38,306 bases of DNA from Lentzea indica (GCF_012184385.1 NZ_VSRL01000065.1:1-38306); one strand, 5' to 3'; positions 8,506-16,898 are shown, numbered from the stretch's first letter. A program made the numbers and translations. Notes: generated by a model from the sequence alone, not told the origin.

Positions 8506-9768
8506 TCAGGTCTCCACTTGTGACAGGTCCTTGCCGATCCGGGGCAGTGATGACAGCGCCAGTGGCACCACCACCGAGAGCATCCCCAACGTCATGACGA
8601 ACTGCGCGCTCCGGAAGCCGATGAGCCCGCCGAGCACACCGCCCAGGAGCGCACCGATCGGCGTCGCACCCTGGGCGAAGAACCGGTTGGTCGCCGCGAC
8701 CCTGCCCTGGAACTCGTTGGGCGTCATCACCTGGCGAATGGTGCGCATCACGATCGCGTGCGAGAGGCCGAACCCTCCGAACGCCAAGTTGACCGCCACC
8801 AAAGCGACGACGGACGGCACGCCGTTGCCGTGCACCAGGGACATCACCTGCACCACACCGTTCGCGCCGATCGCGGTGAGGAGGATGGTCGGTCCATAGC
8901 CGATCCGGCGCGGTAGCCACGCGGCGACGCTGGCCCCCACCAGCAGTCCTGGGCCCAGGGCACCGAGCACGATGCCCACGGCGCTGGCCGACAGGTTCAG
9001 CTCTCGCGTCAGGAACAGCAGGTTGACGGTCTGGTATCCGGCGAAGAACAGGTTGTAGACGCCCGCGACGATGGCCATGATCCGCAGCACTTCGTTGCCG
9101 AACACGACCCGAATGCCCTCTCGGATCTGCCGGATGACGCCACCAGTGGGTGGTTGGCCACCGGTGCGACCCGCTGTCGGTGTCCGCCACACCGCGATCA
9201 CCGACACCAGGTAGGCCACAGCACCGGCCGCGACGGCCAGCGGCGCGGTGAAGACCTGGACGAGCGCACCGCCCGCCGCTGGGCCTGCGATGGTCGACGC
9301 GGACCGGCTCGCCTCCATCGCCCCGTTGCCTGATGCCAGTTGGTCGCGGTGGACGATCAGCGGCAGGTTCGCCTGCGACGCGACGTCGAACAGCACCGTG
9401 CAGGTGCCGGTGGCGAAAGCGATCACGTACAGCCAGCCGATGCCAAGCAGGTCGGTGGCGTACATCAACGGGATCACCGCCAGCAGCACGAGCCTGCCCA
9501 GGTCGGCACCGATCAACATCCGCCGCGGGGAGAGCCGGTCGACGAACACCCCCGCGACGAGCGCCACCAGGATGTAGGGCAGTTGGGTCGCTGCCGCGAG
9601 GAGACCGACCTGCTCGGAGGACGCGTTCAGCGCCAGCACGGCGACCAGTGGGACTGCCACTCTGGTGAGCTGGCTCCCGAACTCGGAGGCGGTCAATCCG
9701 ATCCACAAGTTGCGGAAGCCCGGTTGTCCCCACAGGCGGGTCGCGGGGTCACCGTTCACGGCAGTCAT
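8506..9768 (-). CDS. MFS transporter, macrolide-efflux (MefA) type
   Basis: 420 residues with 12 hydrophobic helices. The N-terminus reads LWGQPGFRNLWIGLTASEFG, typical of the MefA/ENT-like MFS branch, followed by the loop motif GVFVDRLSPRRMLIGADLGR near residue 75. The repeat-half motif NEFQGRVAATNRFFAQG appears near residue 355. These proteins use the proton gradient to export antibiotics. The ATG at 9768 lies one base after the stop of the ATP-grasp gene, so the two are translationally linked. Inferred role: export of and self-resistance to the product of this cluster. Confidence 0.9.
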   Translation of the reverse strand: MTAVNGDPATRLWGQPGFRNLWIGLTASEFGSQLTRVAVPLVAVLALNASSEQVGLLAAATQLPYILVALVAGVFVDRLSPRRMLIGADLGRLVLLAVIPLMYATDLLGIGWLYVIAFATGTCTVLFDVASQANLPLIVHRDQLASGNGAMEASRSASTIAGPAAGGALVQVFTAPLAVAAGAVAYLVSVIAVWRTPTAGRTGGQPPTGGVIRQIREGIRVVFGNEVLRIMAIVAGVYNLFFAGYQTVNLLFLTRELNLSASAVGIVLGALGPGLLVGASVAAWLPRRIGYGPTILLTAIGANGVVQVMSLVHGNGVPSVVALVAVNLAFGGFGLSHAIVMRTIRQVMTPNEFQGRVAATNRFFAQGATPIGALLGGVLGGLIGFRSAQFVMTLGMLSVVVPLALSSLPRIGKDLSQVET

Positions 9769-9769
9769 G

Positions 9770-11017
9770 TCACCTCGTTGACAGAGTGGACGGAGTCGAA
9801 AGGTTGGACGGGTCGGTGTGCGGGACCTGATCCCTGACGAACAGCACGTTCTCCCAGACGTGCTGGTAGTCCGGTGAGGAGAAGGTGGCGTGCCCCGCTC
9901 GCCAGTACTGGAGCCGCAGGCCCTCGTGTTCGAGCAAGGGCGGCTGCCTCCTGGCGTCGAAGTCGATCGCGGTCACGGCCGCCGGGTGCGGGAAGTCGAA
10001 CGACGGCGGGGCCAGCGGCAGATCCACCAGCCCGACGAAGAATCCCGTGCCGTGCACCGCGATCGGTTCGACGATCTCCGGCCGGACGCCGTCGAGAACC
10101 GCGGCCAGGTAGTCGCGGTAAGCGCGGCGTGGGTAGGTGGCCTGCAACAGGTCCACGATCCGCCCGCCGCCGTACCGGGTGTGGATCTCGATCATTTCCG
10201 GCCGATCGCCTGCCAGCTTCAACTCGGCGTGGATCGGGGAGGTCACCACTCCCAACGCGGTCACCACGTCCTGGAGATAGCTCCGTACCCGTTCTTCCCA
10301 GTCGGCGGTGAACCGGCTCGGCATCACGTGAGCGACCTCGTAGAAGATCGGCGAGCCAGTGTTGATCTTGTCGGTGATTGCGAACAGGCTGAGCTCACCG
10401 TCCACCACCAGCCCCTCGACGCTCACCTCCGGACCAGGGATGAACGATTCCACCGTGATCTGATCGCGGCCGAAAGCGGGTGCCTTGGCGAGGTCGTACT
10501 GCCGGGTCACGGCTTCGACGTCGGACCGGTCGTGCAGCAGACGCACGCCGATGCTGCCGGTGAACGAGCGCGGTTTGACGATCGCAGGCAGCTGCACCAC
10601 GTCGAGCAGGTCGGCCAGTTCGGTGATGGTGGCACTGCGGTGATCGACTTCGGTCAGTCCTTTGGACCGCAGCGTTTCCCGGGTTGCGGCCTTGTCGAGC
10701 ACGGCACGCTCGGTATCGCTGGACGTTCCGCCGAACCCTTTTGCTTCACGGACCTGCGCAGCCAGCTCCACGGTCAGTTCGGTGATGGACACGATCGCGT
10801 CGAAGTGCTCGGTCCGCGTCACGTCCACGATGGAGTCGACGTCCAACGCGGCCACCACGAGCCGGTCGAACGAGGTGGTGTTCTCGACGCCACGAAGCTT
10901 CGCCTCGGTGTCGGCGACGACGAGCCGGGCTTGCAGATCCTGGGCGTCGGCCGCCGCCATGGTGAGTTCGCCCGTGCTCCACGGCACCCCGATGACAAGA
11001 ACCCTCCGAGTGGCCAT
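9770..11017 (-). CDS. ATP-grasp carboxylate-amine ligase
   Basis: 415 residues from the ATG at 11017, which overlaps the TGA of the upstream gene. Seen in order: an N-terminal Rossmann-like part (RRVLVIGVPWSTGELTMAAA), a central ATP-binding region with KPRSFTGSIGVRLL (P-loop equivalent near residue 155) and TVESFIPGPEVSVEG (hinge near 205), and the metal-binding end HAELKL...PEMIEIHTRYGGG near 315. EIHTR replaces the commoner EINxR. Enzymes of this family use ATP to activate a carboxylate as acyl phosphate and join it to an amine, often making dipeptides. Beside a FemAB-like transferase and an NRPS loading module, amide bond formation on a tryptophan-derived acid is likely but unproven. Confidence 0.88.
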   Translation of the reverse strand: MATRRVLVIGVPWSTGELTMAAADAQDLQARLVVADTEAKLRGVENTTSFDRLVVAALDVDSIVDVTRTEHFDAIVSITELTVELAAQVREAKGFGGTSSDTERAVLDKAATRETLRSKGLTEVDHRSATITELADLLDVVQLPAIVKPRSFTGSIGVRLLHDRSDVEAVTRQYDLAKAPAFGRDQITVESFIPGPEVSVEGLVVDGELSLFAITDKINTGSPIFYEVAHVMPSRFTADWEERVRSYLQDVVTALGVVTSPIHAELKLAGDRPEMIEIHTRYGGGRIVDLLQATYPRRAYRDYLAAVLDGVRPEIVEPIAVHGTGFFVGLVDLPLAPPSFDFPHPAAVTAIDFDARRQPPLLEHEGLRLQYWRAGHATFSSPDYQHVWENVLFVRDQVPHTDPSNLSTPSTLSTR

Positions 11018-12132
11018 CAGCAGAACACCGACCACTCGGCGCGATCGGTGATGGCTCGGCTCATCCTCTTGTCCGCCTCGAGGTCCGCGAGCAGTCGCGC
11101 GTTGTGCCGGCGGATGTCGCCCTCGGCCTGCTCGTGCGGACTGTTCTCGGAGAGGTCGAGCATCCACAGCGGTCGCAGATGCGCGCCACGGAAGACCTTC
11201 GCGTCCACGGCGCCCTTGCCGGCGTGCAGACGACGGGTCCCGGCCCGGTCCGCCAGGCGAATGTGGGTGTAGTAGGTGAGGTTGAAGTACTCCATGTTGC
11301 CGGTGAGAAGGTCGTAGTCGAAGCTCGCCCAGCGCAGGAAGATCGTGTCACCGTGCTTGTAGTACATGCAGAAGCCGAGCAGGTCGTCGTTGTCGCCCTT
11401 CGTGCACAGCGCCACTTGGGCGACCGCGCCCGAGGACTCGCGGTAACGGGCGAACTCCTTGATGAAGTCGGGGGTGCGGGCCGAGTATCCGTACTTGATC
11501 GCCATCGAGTTGGCCACCGGGGGCAACCGGTCCCAGCACTCCTCCAGCGCCACGTGCGTGATCTTCAATCCCGCCTCCTCGAACAGGCGCACCTCACGGC
11601 GCACGCTGACTCGCCGTTTGCTGGGCAGCGACTGCAGCCACGCGTCCCAGCCGCCCTCGGGTACGTCGAGCCACGCGTCCGGTTCCAGCAGCACCGGTGT
11701 TGCGCGGACGCCGGCCGCGTGCAACGCGAGAACGTCCGATGTGGACAGATACATGGCGACAGCCGGCTGTTCCGTCGCGAGTGCCCGGACTTCCGCCACG
11801 AGGCCTGAGAGCGCAGTCGGCGAGCGATCTCCCAGCAGGTGGGACTGGTAGGCCAGCCGGGAGCCGACGAGGAGGCCGTCGATCGGCACGACGGGCAGCT
11901 CGCGTTTGGCAAGAAGATCGGCCCAGTGGTAATTGCCCGGCGGCGGTCCGTCGAACCGGACGATCGGTACCGCCGCGCTGCCCGCCACCGCGGCACCACA
12001 GCTCGCGCCCGGATAGGACGCGCAATGGGAAAGCCATGTGCTGGTCGAGTAGAAATGCCCGTCCGCCATCTTGTCCCACGCCGTGGGGGACAGGCCGCCG
12101 AGCAGATCGCGCTCGGTCTCGTGGGTGGTCAT
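11017..12132 (-). CDS. FemAB-like / GNAT-fold aminoacyltransferase
   Basis: 371 residues from the ATG at 12132, with AGGAG about 11 nt upstream; an earlier in-frame start has no such site. The N-terminal part (WLSHCASYPGASCGAAVAGS, VLLEPDAWLDVPEGGWDAWL) and the second GNAT-like lobe (VALCTKGDNDDLLGFCMYYK, RLHAGKGAVDAKVFRGAHLR with PLWML) match the 'peptidogalycan biosynthesis / Acetyltransf_6' group. That group contains FemX-like enzymes, which transfer amino acids from aminoacyl-tRNA to an amine. First gene of a TGATG-coupled pair with the ATP-grasp ligase. A tRNA-dependent amide-forming step in a small peptide natural product is a reasonable inference. Simple acyl-CoA N-acyltransfer is the alternative. 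Confidence 0.8.
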   Translation of the reverse strand: MTTHETERDLLGGLSPTAWDKMADGHFYSTSTWLSHCASYPGASCGAAVAGSAAVPIVRFDGPPPGNYHWADLLAKRELPVVPIDGLLVGSRLAYQSHLLGDRSPTALSGLVAEVRALATEQPAVAMYLSTSDVLALHAAGVRATPVLLEPDAWLDVPEGGWDAWLQSLPSKRRVSVRREVRLFEEAGLKITHVALEECWDRLPPVANSMAIKYGYSARTPDFIKEFARYRESSGAVAQVALCTKGDNDDLLGFCMYYKHGDTIFLRWASFDYDLLTGNMEYFNLTYYTHIRLADRAGTRRLHAGKGAVDAKVFRGAHLRPLWMLDLSENSPHEQAEGDIRRHNARLLADLEADKRMSRAITDRAEWSVFC

Positions 12133-12259
12133 CACTCGTTCACTCCTGCGCAATCTCGGCGGACGCGAGCGTGCCTGCAATGTGGACGAGCGTGAACGAC
12201 CATCCGGACGACTGTCGCCGAGCAGTTCGCTGGCTGCTCGACAGCACCTCGCCCGGACA

Positions 12260-12281
12260 GTCCGAAAACGATATTTCGGAC
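12260..12281. promoter_or_regulatory. Perfect 8-bp inverted repeat, candidate operator
   Basis: GTCCGAAA-N6-TTTCGGAC is an uninterrupted 8-bp-arm palindrome with an A/T-rich centre, in a GC-rich genome where such a repeat is not expected by chance. Smaller CGGAC/GTCCG and CGGA/TCCG repeats overlap it on both sides (12254-12264 and 12277-12286). It lies 128 bp upstream of the leftward FemAB-like gene, a fitting place for a dimeric regulator site. No regulator gene is adjacent, so the binding protein is unknown. Confidence 0.5.
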
Positions 12282-12418
12282 ATCCGGTGAAGTCCTTGTT
12301 GACTCAAGGCGATCGCGCATCCGAAAACCGTCAACCCCTCCGCTCGTCCACACGCGCTCTCGCCTGCGAGAACACGTGCACAGCTCCCCCCAGGAGCGTG
12401 GATCGTAAAGAGGAATCT

Positions 12419-12466
12419 ATGCCAAGCAAGGTTGAGGGCGCAACCGTGGTGGGTGGCGTTTCGTAA
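12419..12466 (+). CDS. Candidate 15-residue mini-ORF
   Basis: ATG at 12419 preceded by AAAGAGGA with 6-nt spacing, one of the better ribosome sites in the window. It encodes MPSKVEGATVVGGVS and then TAA. The TAA stop is uncommon in this DNA. Nothing larger is encoded here. It could be an upstream leader, a peptide gene or chance. Confidence 0.25.
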   Translation: MPSKVEGATVVGGVS

Positions 12467-12638
12467 TTGTCCATCCGCCTTGGGGTACGCCGGGGTGTCT
12501 TCTGCCGGTCCGATCGGTCGCCCTGCCTGCCGACGAATGTGGCGGCGGCCCCCGGTAGCGCGACCGCCCTGGCGCTGACTGTCCACTGTGGAGCAACTTC
12601 CGTTGAAGCGGGGACGCTGCAAGGAAAAGGAACGCCCG

Positions 12639-12674
12639 GTGAACGTTGGTGCAGGCTGGATGTGGGTGCCGTGA
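12639..12674 (+). CDS. Candidate Trp-containing leader mini-ORF
   Basis: A GTG start follows AAGGAAAAGGA at about 7 nt and encodes VNVGAGWMWVP before TGA. Two of the eleven codons are tryptophan, 300 bp upstream of a tryptophan halogenase. Trp-rich leader peptides control tryptophan genes by attenuation in actinobacteria, so this is a candidate sensor of Trp supply. The best promoter lies downstream of it, however, so an earlier promoter would be needed. Confidence 0.25.
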   Translation: MNVGAGWMWVP

Positions 12675-12727
12675 TCGACTGCGGCGAGTAGCCGCCTACT
12701 CCATTCGAGGGACCGGTGTTCACGGGG

Positions 12728-12755
12728 TTGACTGGATCGACGTGCCTGGTACGGT
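12728..12755 (+). promoter_or_regulatory. Promoter-like -35/-10 pair upstream of the halogenase operon
   Basis: TTGACT at 12728-12733 and TACGGT at 12750-12755 with a 16-bp spacer fit the consensus for the main vegetative sigma factor of actinomycetes (TTGACN / TANNNT). The predicted start near 12762 would give a leader of about 215 nt before the halogenase GTG. Confidence 0.45.
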
Positions 12756-12976
12756 CGGAATTCGACCCGGGGGGGCCGACAGTGGGGGTATTCATGCGCA
12801 GGTCGCATTCAAGATAAGTTGCTGTTGATGCTCATGCGGTCCGCAGGTGTGATTGCGGCACGCATCAATTCGTGACGTCCGGACACGTCGGAGCAATGTC
12901 TCGACGTGTATTCGGGTCGGTTGTACAGCTGCGCGCTGACCCGGCTTCGCAGGCAATCGTCCAACACGGGGGAAAC

Positions 12977-14563
12977 GTGGATCGGCGAATCGGCAGGGTG
13001 ATCATCCTGGGTGGCGGCACCGCCGGATGGATGACCGCCTCCTACCTGGGCAAGGCCCTTCAGAGCACGGTCGACATCACCGTCTTGGAAGCGCCGGCCA
13101 TCCCGAAGATCGGGGTGGGCGAGGCGACCGTCCCGAATCTACAGCGTGTCTTCTTCGATTATCTCGGCATCCCCGAAGAGGAGTGGATGCGGGAGTGCAA
13201 CGCGAGCTTCAAGATGGCGGTGAAGTTCGTGAACTGGCGCACACCGGGCGAGGGCGAGGTGACGCCGCGACTGGTTGACGGCCGTTCGGACCACTTCTAC
13301 CACCCCTTCGGGATCCTCGGTTCGCACGATCGGGTACCGCTGTCGCACCACTGGTCGGACCGCCACCTGCGCGGTGAGACGACGCTGCCCTACGACTACA
13401 GCTGCTTCGTCGAACCGGCCCTGATGGACGCGAACAAGGCACCGAAGCTGTCGGACGGCAAGGCGGTCGTCAACTACGCCTGGCACTTCGACGCGCATCT
13501 GGTCGCGGACTTCCTCCGCCGGTTCGCCACGGAGAAGCAGGGCGTGGCGCACGTGCAGGACGAGATGACCGAGGTCCTGCGGGACTCCCGCGGTTTCATC
13601 ACCGCGCTCAGGACGAAGACCGGCCGAACGCTCGAAGCCGATCTGTTCGTGGACTGCTCGGGTTTTCGCGGCGCTCTGATCAACAAGGTCATGGAGGAGC
13701 CGTTCCTCGACCAGGGCGACCACCTGCTGTGCGACAGTGCTGTCGCCTGCCCGGTGCCGCACGATGATGAGAAGCACGGCGTCGAGCCCTACACCACCGC
13801 GTTCGCCATGAAGTCCGGCTGGGCGTGGAAGACCCCGATGCTCGGCCGGTTCGGCACCGGCTACGTGTACTCCAGCGAGTTCGTGGAACGCGACCAGGCC
13901 ACGGTGGACTTCTGCCGGCTGTGGGGCCTCGACCCGGAGGGCACGTTCAACCACATCCGCTTCCGCGTCGGCCGCAACCGGCGGTCGTGGGTGAAGAACT
14001 GCGTGAGCATCGGATTGGCCTCGTGCTTCCTCGAACCCCTGGAGTCCAGCGGCCTCTACTTCACCTACGCCGCGATCTACCAGCTGGTGAAGCACTTCCC
14101 CGACCGCAGCTTCGACCAGGTGCTGATCGATCGCTTCAACCGGGAGATCGCCGACATGTTCGACGAGACTCGGGACTTCATCCAGGCGCACTTCTACTTC
14201 TCACCGCGCGAAGACACGCCCTTCTGGCGTGCCAACAAGGAGATCGTGCTGTCGGCCGACATGCGGGAGAAGGCCGCGATGTACCGGGCGGGCCTCCCCG
14301 TGAACCCGCCGATCGTCGGCGAGGGCGCGTACTACGCGAACTTCGAGGCGGAGTTCAAGAACTTCTGGACCAACGGCAGCTACTACTGCATCTTCGCCGG
14401 GCTCGGTTTCCTGCCGGAGCACGAGGCTCCGGTGTTGGCGTACAAGCCGGATTCCGTTCCGGTGGCCGACCGCCTGTTCGCCGAGGTGCGGCAGCGGCAG
14501 TCGGAACTGCTCACCGTGTTGCCCTCCTCGTACGACTATCTCCGTGAGCTGCACGCACGATGA
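12977..14563 (+). CDS. FAD-dependent tryptophan halogenase (RebH/PrnA-like, probably 7-position)
   Basis: 528 residues from the GTG at 12977, behind a GGGGGA site. This start aligns with known enzymes; an upstream ATG at 12872 would add 35 atypical residues. Seen: the FAD motif GGGTAGW (residues 12-18), catalytic Lys79 in FKMAVKF, substrate-contact His109 and Phe111 in FYHPFG, the halogenase motif WAWKTP at 282-287, and catalytic Glu356 in EPLESSG (Lys79 and Glu357 in RebH). It uses FADH2, O2 and chloride to make HOCl, which chlorinates the indole of free tryptophan. Similarity to RebH is close along the whole length, including the C-terminal NFEAEFKNFW...YYC region, so 7-chlorination is the best guess. 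The motif has Thr in place of the usual Ile. It leads the operon and overlaps the flavin reductase. Confidence 0.95.
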   Translation: MDRRIGRVIILGGGTAGWMTASYLGKALQSTVDITVLEAPAIPKIGVGEATVPNLQRVFFDYLGIPEEEWMRECNASFKMAVKFVNWRTPGEGEVTPRLVDGRSDHFYHPFGILGSHDRVPLSHHWSDRHLRGETTLPYDYSCFVEPALMDANKAPKLSDGKAVVNYAWHFDAHLVADFLRRFATEKQGVAHVQDEMTEVLRDSRGFITALRTKTGRTLEADLFVDCSGFRGALINKVMEEPFLDQGDHLLCDSAVACPVPHDDEKHGVEPYTTAFAMKSGWAWKTPMLGRFGTGYVYSSEFVERDQATVDFCRLWGLDPEGTFNHIRFRVGRNRRSWVKNCVSIGLASCFLEPLESSGLYFTYAAIYQLVKHFPDRSFDQVLIDRFNREIADMFDETRDFIQAHFYFSPREDTPFWRANKEIVLSADMREKAAMYRAGLPVNPPIVGEGAYYANFEAEFKNFWTNGSYYCIFAGLGFLPEHEAPVLAYKPDSVPVADRLFAEVRQRQSELLTVLPSSYDYLRELHAR

Positions 14564-15078
14564 GGCCGCGCGATCAGGAAGGACCGCCTGCGAGCGACTT
14601 CCGCGAGCTGATGAGCCGATTCCCCACCGGTGTCGCGATCGTGACCACAGTGGACGATCGAAATGACCCGGTCGGCATGACCTGCTCGTCACTGACCAGC
14701 GTGTGTGTCACTCCGCCGACCCTGCTGGTGTGCCTGCACACCGCCGGAACGACGTTGCGCGCGGCGCGGGCGCGACGTGCGTTCTCGGTCAACCTGCTCG
14801 AGGCGGATGCCCGCCGCGTGGCCGAGGTGTTCTCGGCTTCCGGACAGGACAGGTTCGGTGCCGTCGGGTGGCGGCGTTCCCCGATGGGGATGCCCTGGCT
14901 GGACGAGACGGTCGCGGTCGCGGACTGCGCGGTCGTGCGGATGGACAAGGTGGGGGACCACACCGTCGTGTACGGCGAAGTGGCCAGTCTCGCGGTGCGC
15001 GAGGGCAGGCCCCTGCTGTACGGAATGCGCAACTTCGTCCAGTCCTCTGTGGACTGGTTCGGGACGAAGGTGAGTTGA
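14560..15078 (+). CDS. Flavin reductase, halogenase partner
   Basis: 172 residues, normal for the HpaC/RebF/KtzS family. The N-terminal [20 protein letters not shown] with [20 protein letters not shown] is the flavin-binding core, and [20 protein letters not shown] with PLLYGMRNF closes the barrel. It reduces FAD or FMN with NAD(P)H and supplies free reduced flavin. The ATG overlaps the halogenase stop (ATGA), so stoichiometric production is expected. It probably also feeds the ACAD-fold monooxygenase at 19390, since no other reductase is present in the operon. Confidence 0.93.
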   Translation: MRPRDQEGPPASDFRELMSRFPTGVAIVTTVDDRNDPVGMTCSSLTSVCVTPPTLLVCLHTAGTTLRAARARRAFSVNLLEADARRVAEVFSASGQDRFGAVGWRRSPMGMPWLDETVAVADCAVVRMDKVGDHTVVYGEVASLAVREGRPLLYGMRNFVQSSVDWFGTKVS

Positions 15079-15168
15079 ATGCCGTCCAACGTCGCTCTGC
15101 CACTGCACTTCTTCATCCAATTGCCGAACCGCGCGCCCGTCCTGCTCGAAGGCGGGGTGCCGCGATGA
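15079..15168 (+). CDS. Candidate 29-residue micro-ORF between flavin reductase and NRPS gene
   Basis: It starts directly after the TGA of the flavin reductase (TGAATG), with AAGGTGAG a few nt upstream, and its TGA overlaps the ATG of the A-T gene (ATGA). The peptide begins [12 protein letters not shown], is rich in hydrophobic residues and ends LLEGGVPR; it has no Trp or Cys. The coupling at both ends is unlikely to be accidental. It may only keep ribosomes moving to the A-T start, or encode a functional small peptide. No known family. Confidence 0.35.
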   Translation: MPSNVALPLHFFIQLPNRAPVLLEGGVPR

Positions 15169-16898
15169 CTGCGCAGGGAGCCGGGCAGTTGCACGATGCA
15201 CTGGCGCGATGGGCGACGCTGAGGCCCGACGAGACGGCCGTGACCGCCCCGGATGGCGCGTACACCTTCGCAGAGCTGGCGGATCGCACCGATCAGTTGG
15301 TTCGCGTGCTTGCCGCCGAGGGGGTCGGCAGTGGCAGTGGTGTCGCAGTCGCTCTCGGTCGTTCCCGTAGCGGACCGGCGGCGCTCTTGGCGCTGTGGCG
15401 GCTCGGTGCGACCGCGATCCTCCTCGACGAGCGCCACCCGGCAGACCGGCTCAACTTCGTGTTGCGGGACTCCGGTGCGGAGTTCGTCCTCGCCGATCGG
15501 CTGCCGGAGGGCGCGGTTCCTCCGAGACTGCGACGGGTGGACCACGGCGGCGACGTGCCGCCACTGCAGACACGCGCGGTCGCCGTCGATGTCGACAGCT
15601 GCGCCTATGTCGTCTACACGTCCGGCACCACAGGCTGGCCCAAGGGCGTCGAGGTCAGCTACCGGGGGCTCGGATGCTTCCTGGACGCCTTGGCCACCCT
15701 GGGCCTTCCGGCCGGCGGCACCGGGATCAACGCCGTATCGCCCGCGTTCGACGGCTGGCTGTGGTGTGCCTTGCTGTACCTGTTGCACGGGCAGGGGATG
15801 GCGATCATCGACCTCGCTGCCGAAGGTGGTCAGGCTGACCTGGCGGGACGGATCGCGGAGATAGCGCCGCGCACGGTGTGCCTGACCCCGTCGTTGCTGC
15901 TCGGCTGCCTGGACGCCATCGGCTGTGCAGAGGTCGTGGTCGTGGCGGGGGAGCCGTGTCCGCCGCAGGTGGCCCGGCAGCTCACTGACGCACACCGCGT
16001 TCTCAACGTCTACGGGCCGACCGAGACGACGATCGCGGCGACCTGGGCGGACACGGCACGAGGTGACGACGTGCAGACCATCGGCCGGGCTCTGCCCGGA
16101 TACCAGGTGCACGTCCTGGACGAGCGGCGCCGGCCGGTCGGGGTCGGCGTGGTCGGCGAGCTGTACATCGGTGGGCCCGCGGTCGCCCGCGGATACCGCA
16201 ACCTCGCCGGGCTGACCGCCGCGCGGTTCGTGCCGGACCCGTTCGACGGCGTGGGCACTTGCATGTACCGCACCGGCGACCTGGTGGTGGTGCGCCGGGA
16301 CGGACAACTGGAGTACGCCGGGCGCGCCGACGATCAGGTCAAGGTTCGCGGGTACCGGATCGAGTTGGGTGAAGTGGACCGGGTGGCGTCAGGGCATCCG
16401 GGTGTGAGGGCCGCGGCGGCGTTCGTGGCGCGGTCGGGTGATGTTCTCGGCTTGGCGGTCGTCGCGGAGCCCGGTGCCCGGATCACCGGTCCGGAGCTGC
16501 GTGAGTACTGCGGCCGCCTGCTGGCCGGCGCGGCCGTCCCCGCGTTCGTGGAGGTCGTCGCGGCGTTGCCGACCCAGGCCACCGGCAAGATCGACCGCGC
16601 GGCTCTCGTACGTGACGTCGTCCCGTCGGGAACGCCCCGCGGGCGGGCGCCGGAAACCGCCCACGAGCACGAGGTGTGCAGGGCGTGGGGCGACCTGCTC
16701 GGGCAACCCGTGATCGACGTCGATGCCGACTTCTTCGAAATGGGCGGCCATTCGTTGCTGGCCGCGCAGGCGATCGCCGGGTTGCGCCGGACGACCGGCG
16801 TTCGGTTGACCATGGAGGACCTGCTGGCGGAACCGACGGCCGCCGCACTGGCGAGCCGTCTGGACCGGCTCGTCGTCGAAGCCGGAGAGAGCGCCTGA
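15165..16898 (+). CDS. NRPS adenylation-thiolation (A-T) didomain, amino-acid loading protein
   Basis: 577 residues, a free-standing A-T protein like Qui18 or NovH. Motifs in order: [16 protein letters not shown] (A3, about residue 150), [14 protein letters not shown] (A5), YRTGDLV (A7), [19 protein letters not shown] (A8), [14 protein letters not shown] with the catalytic Lys (A10, about 475), then a carrier domain with [11 protein letters not shown] whose Ser takes phosphopantetheine. There is no condensation domain, so it activates one amino acid and holds it for an enzyme acting in trans. My reading of the pocket is D-G-W-L-V-A-V-I-A plus the A10 Lys; the first Asp indicates an alpha-amino acid. 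Context suggests tryptophan or chlorotryptophan. The start is fixed by the overlap with the micro-ORF stop. Confidence 0.93.
   Translation: MTAQGAGQLHDALARWATLRPDETAVTAPDGAYTFAELADRTDQLVRVLAAEGVGSGSGVAVALGRSRSGPAALLALWRLGATAILLDERHPADRLNFVLRDSGAEFVLADRLPEGAVPPRLRRVDHGGDVPPLQTRAVAVDVDSCAYVVYTSGTTGWPKGVEVSYRGLGCFLDALATLGLPAGGTGINAVSPAFDGWLWCALLYLLHGQGMAIIDLAAEGGQADLAGRIAEIAPRTVCLTPSLLLGCLDAIGCAEVVVVAGEPCPPQVARQLTDAHRVLNVYGPTETTIAATWADTARGDDVQTIGRALPGYQVHVLDERRRPVGVGVVGELYIGGPAVARGYRNLAGLTAARFVPDPFDGVGTCMYRTGDLVVVRRDGQLEYAGRADDQVKVRGYRIELGEVDRVASGHPGVRAAAAFVARSGDVLGLAVVAEPGARITGPELREYCGRLLAGAAVPAFVEVVAALPTQATGKIDRAALVRDVVPSGTPRGRAPETAHEHEVCRAWGDLLGQPVIDVDADFFEMGGHSLLAAQAIAGLRRTTGVRLTMEDLLAEPTAAALASRLDRLVVEAGESA

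Larger units (their letters stand above)
12133..12976. promoter_or_regulatory. Divergent control region of the two biosynthetic operons
   Basis: 844 bp with locally lower GC than the flanks. It separates the leftward ligase/transporter operon from the rightward halogenase operon. It holds a long inverted repeat (12260-12281), two very short ORFs with good ribosome sites (12419 and 12639) and a promoter-like TTGACT/TACGGT pair (12728-12755), each listed separately. A second TTGACT lies inside CCTTG-N6-CAAGG at 12294-12309. Another hairpin, GGTCG-GAATT-CGACC, lies at 12753-12767; its arm can alternatively pair as GTCGG/CCGAC (12754-12758 with 12776-12780). No normal-length gene is present. Confidence 0.6.

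Noticed and set aside
9890-11272. 460-codon rightward frame across the ATP-grasp gene
   Set aside because: Antisense shadow; no motif, and the ATP-grasp frame is complete with conserved blocks.
12419-15168. Idea that the locus makes a ribosomal (RiPP) peptide from the mini-ORFs
   Set aside because: None of the mini-ORFs combines a leader with a modifiable core, and no RiPP maturation enzyme, protease or recognition domain is encoded. They are kept only as candidates for leader or accessory peptides.
14574-16307. 577-codon leftward frame across flavin reductase and A-T genes
   Set aside because: Shadow of two motif-rich genes on the plus strand; its own translation has no recognisable domain.
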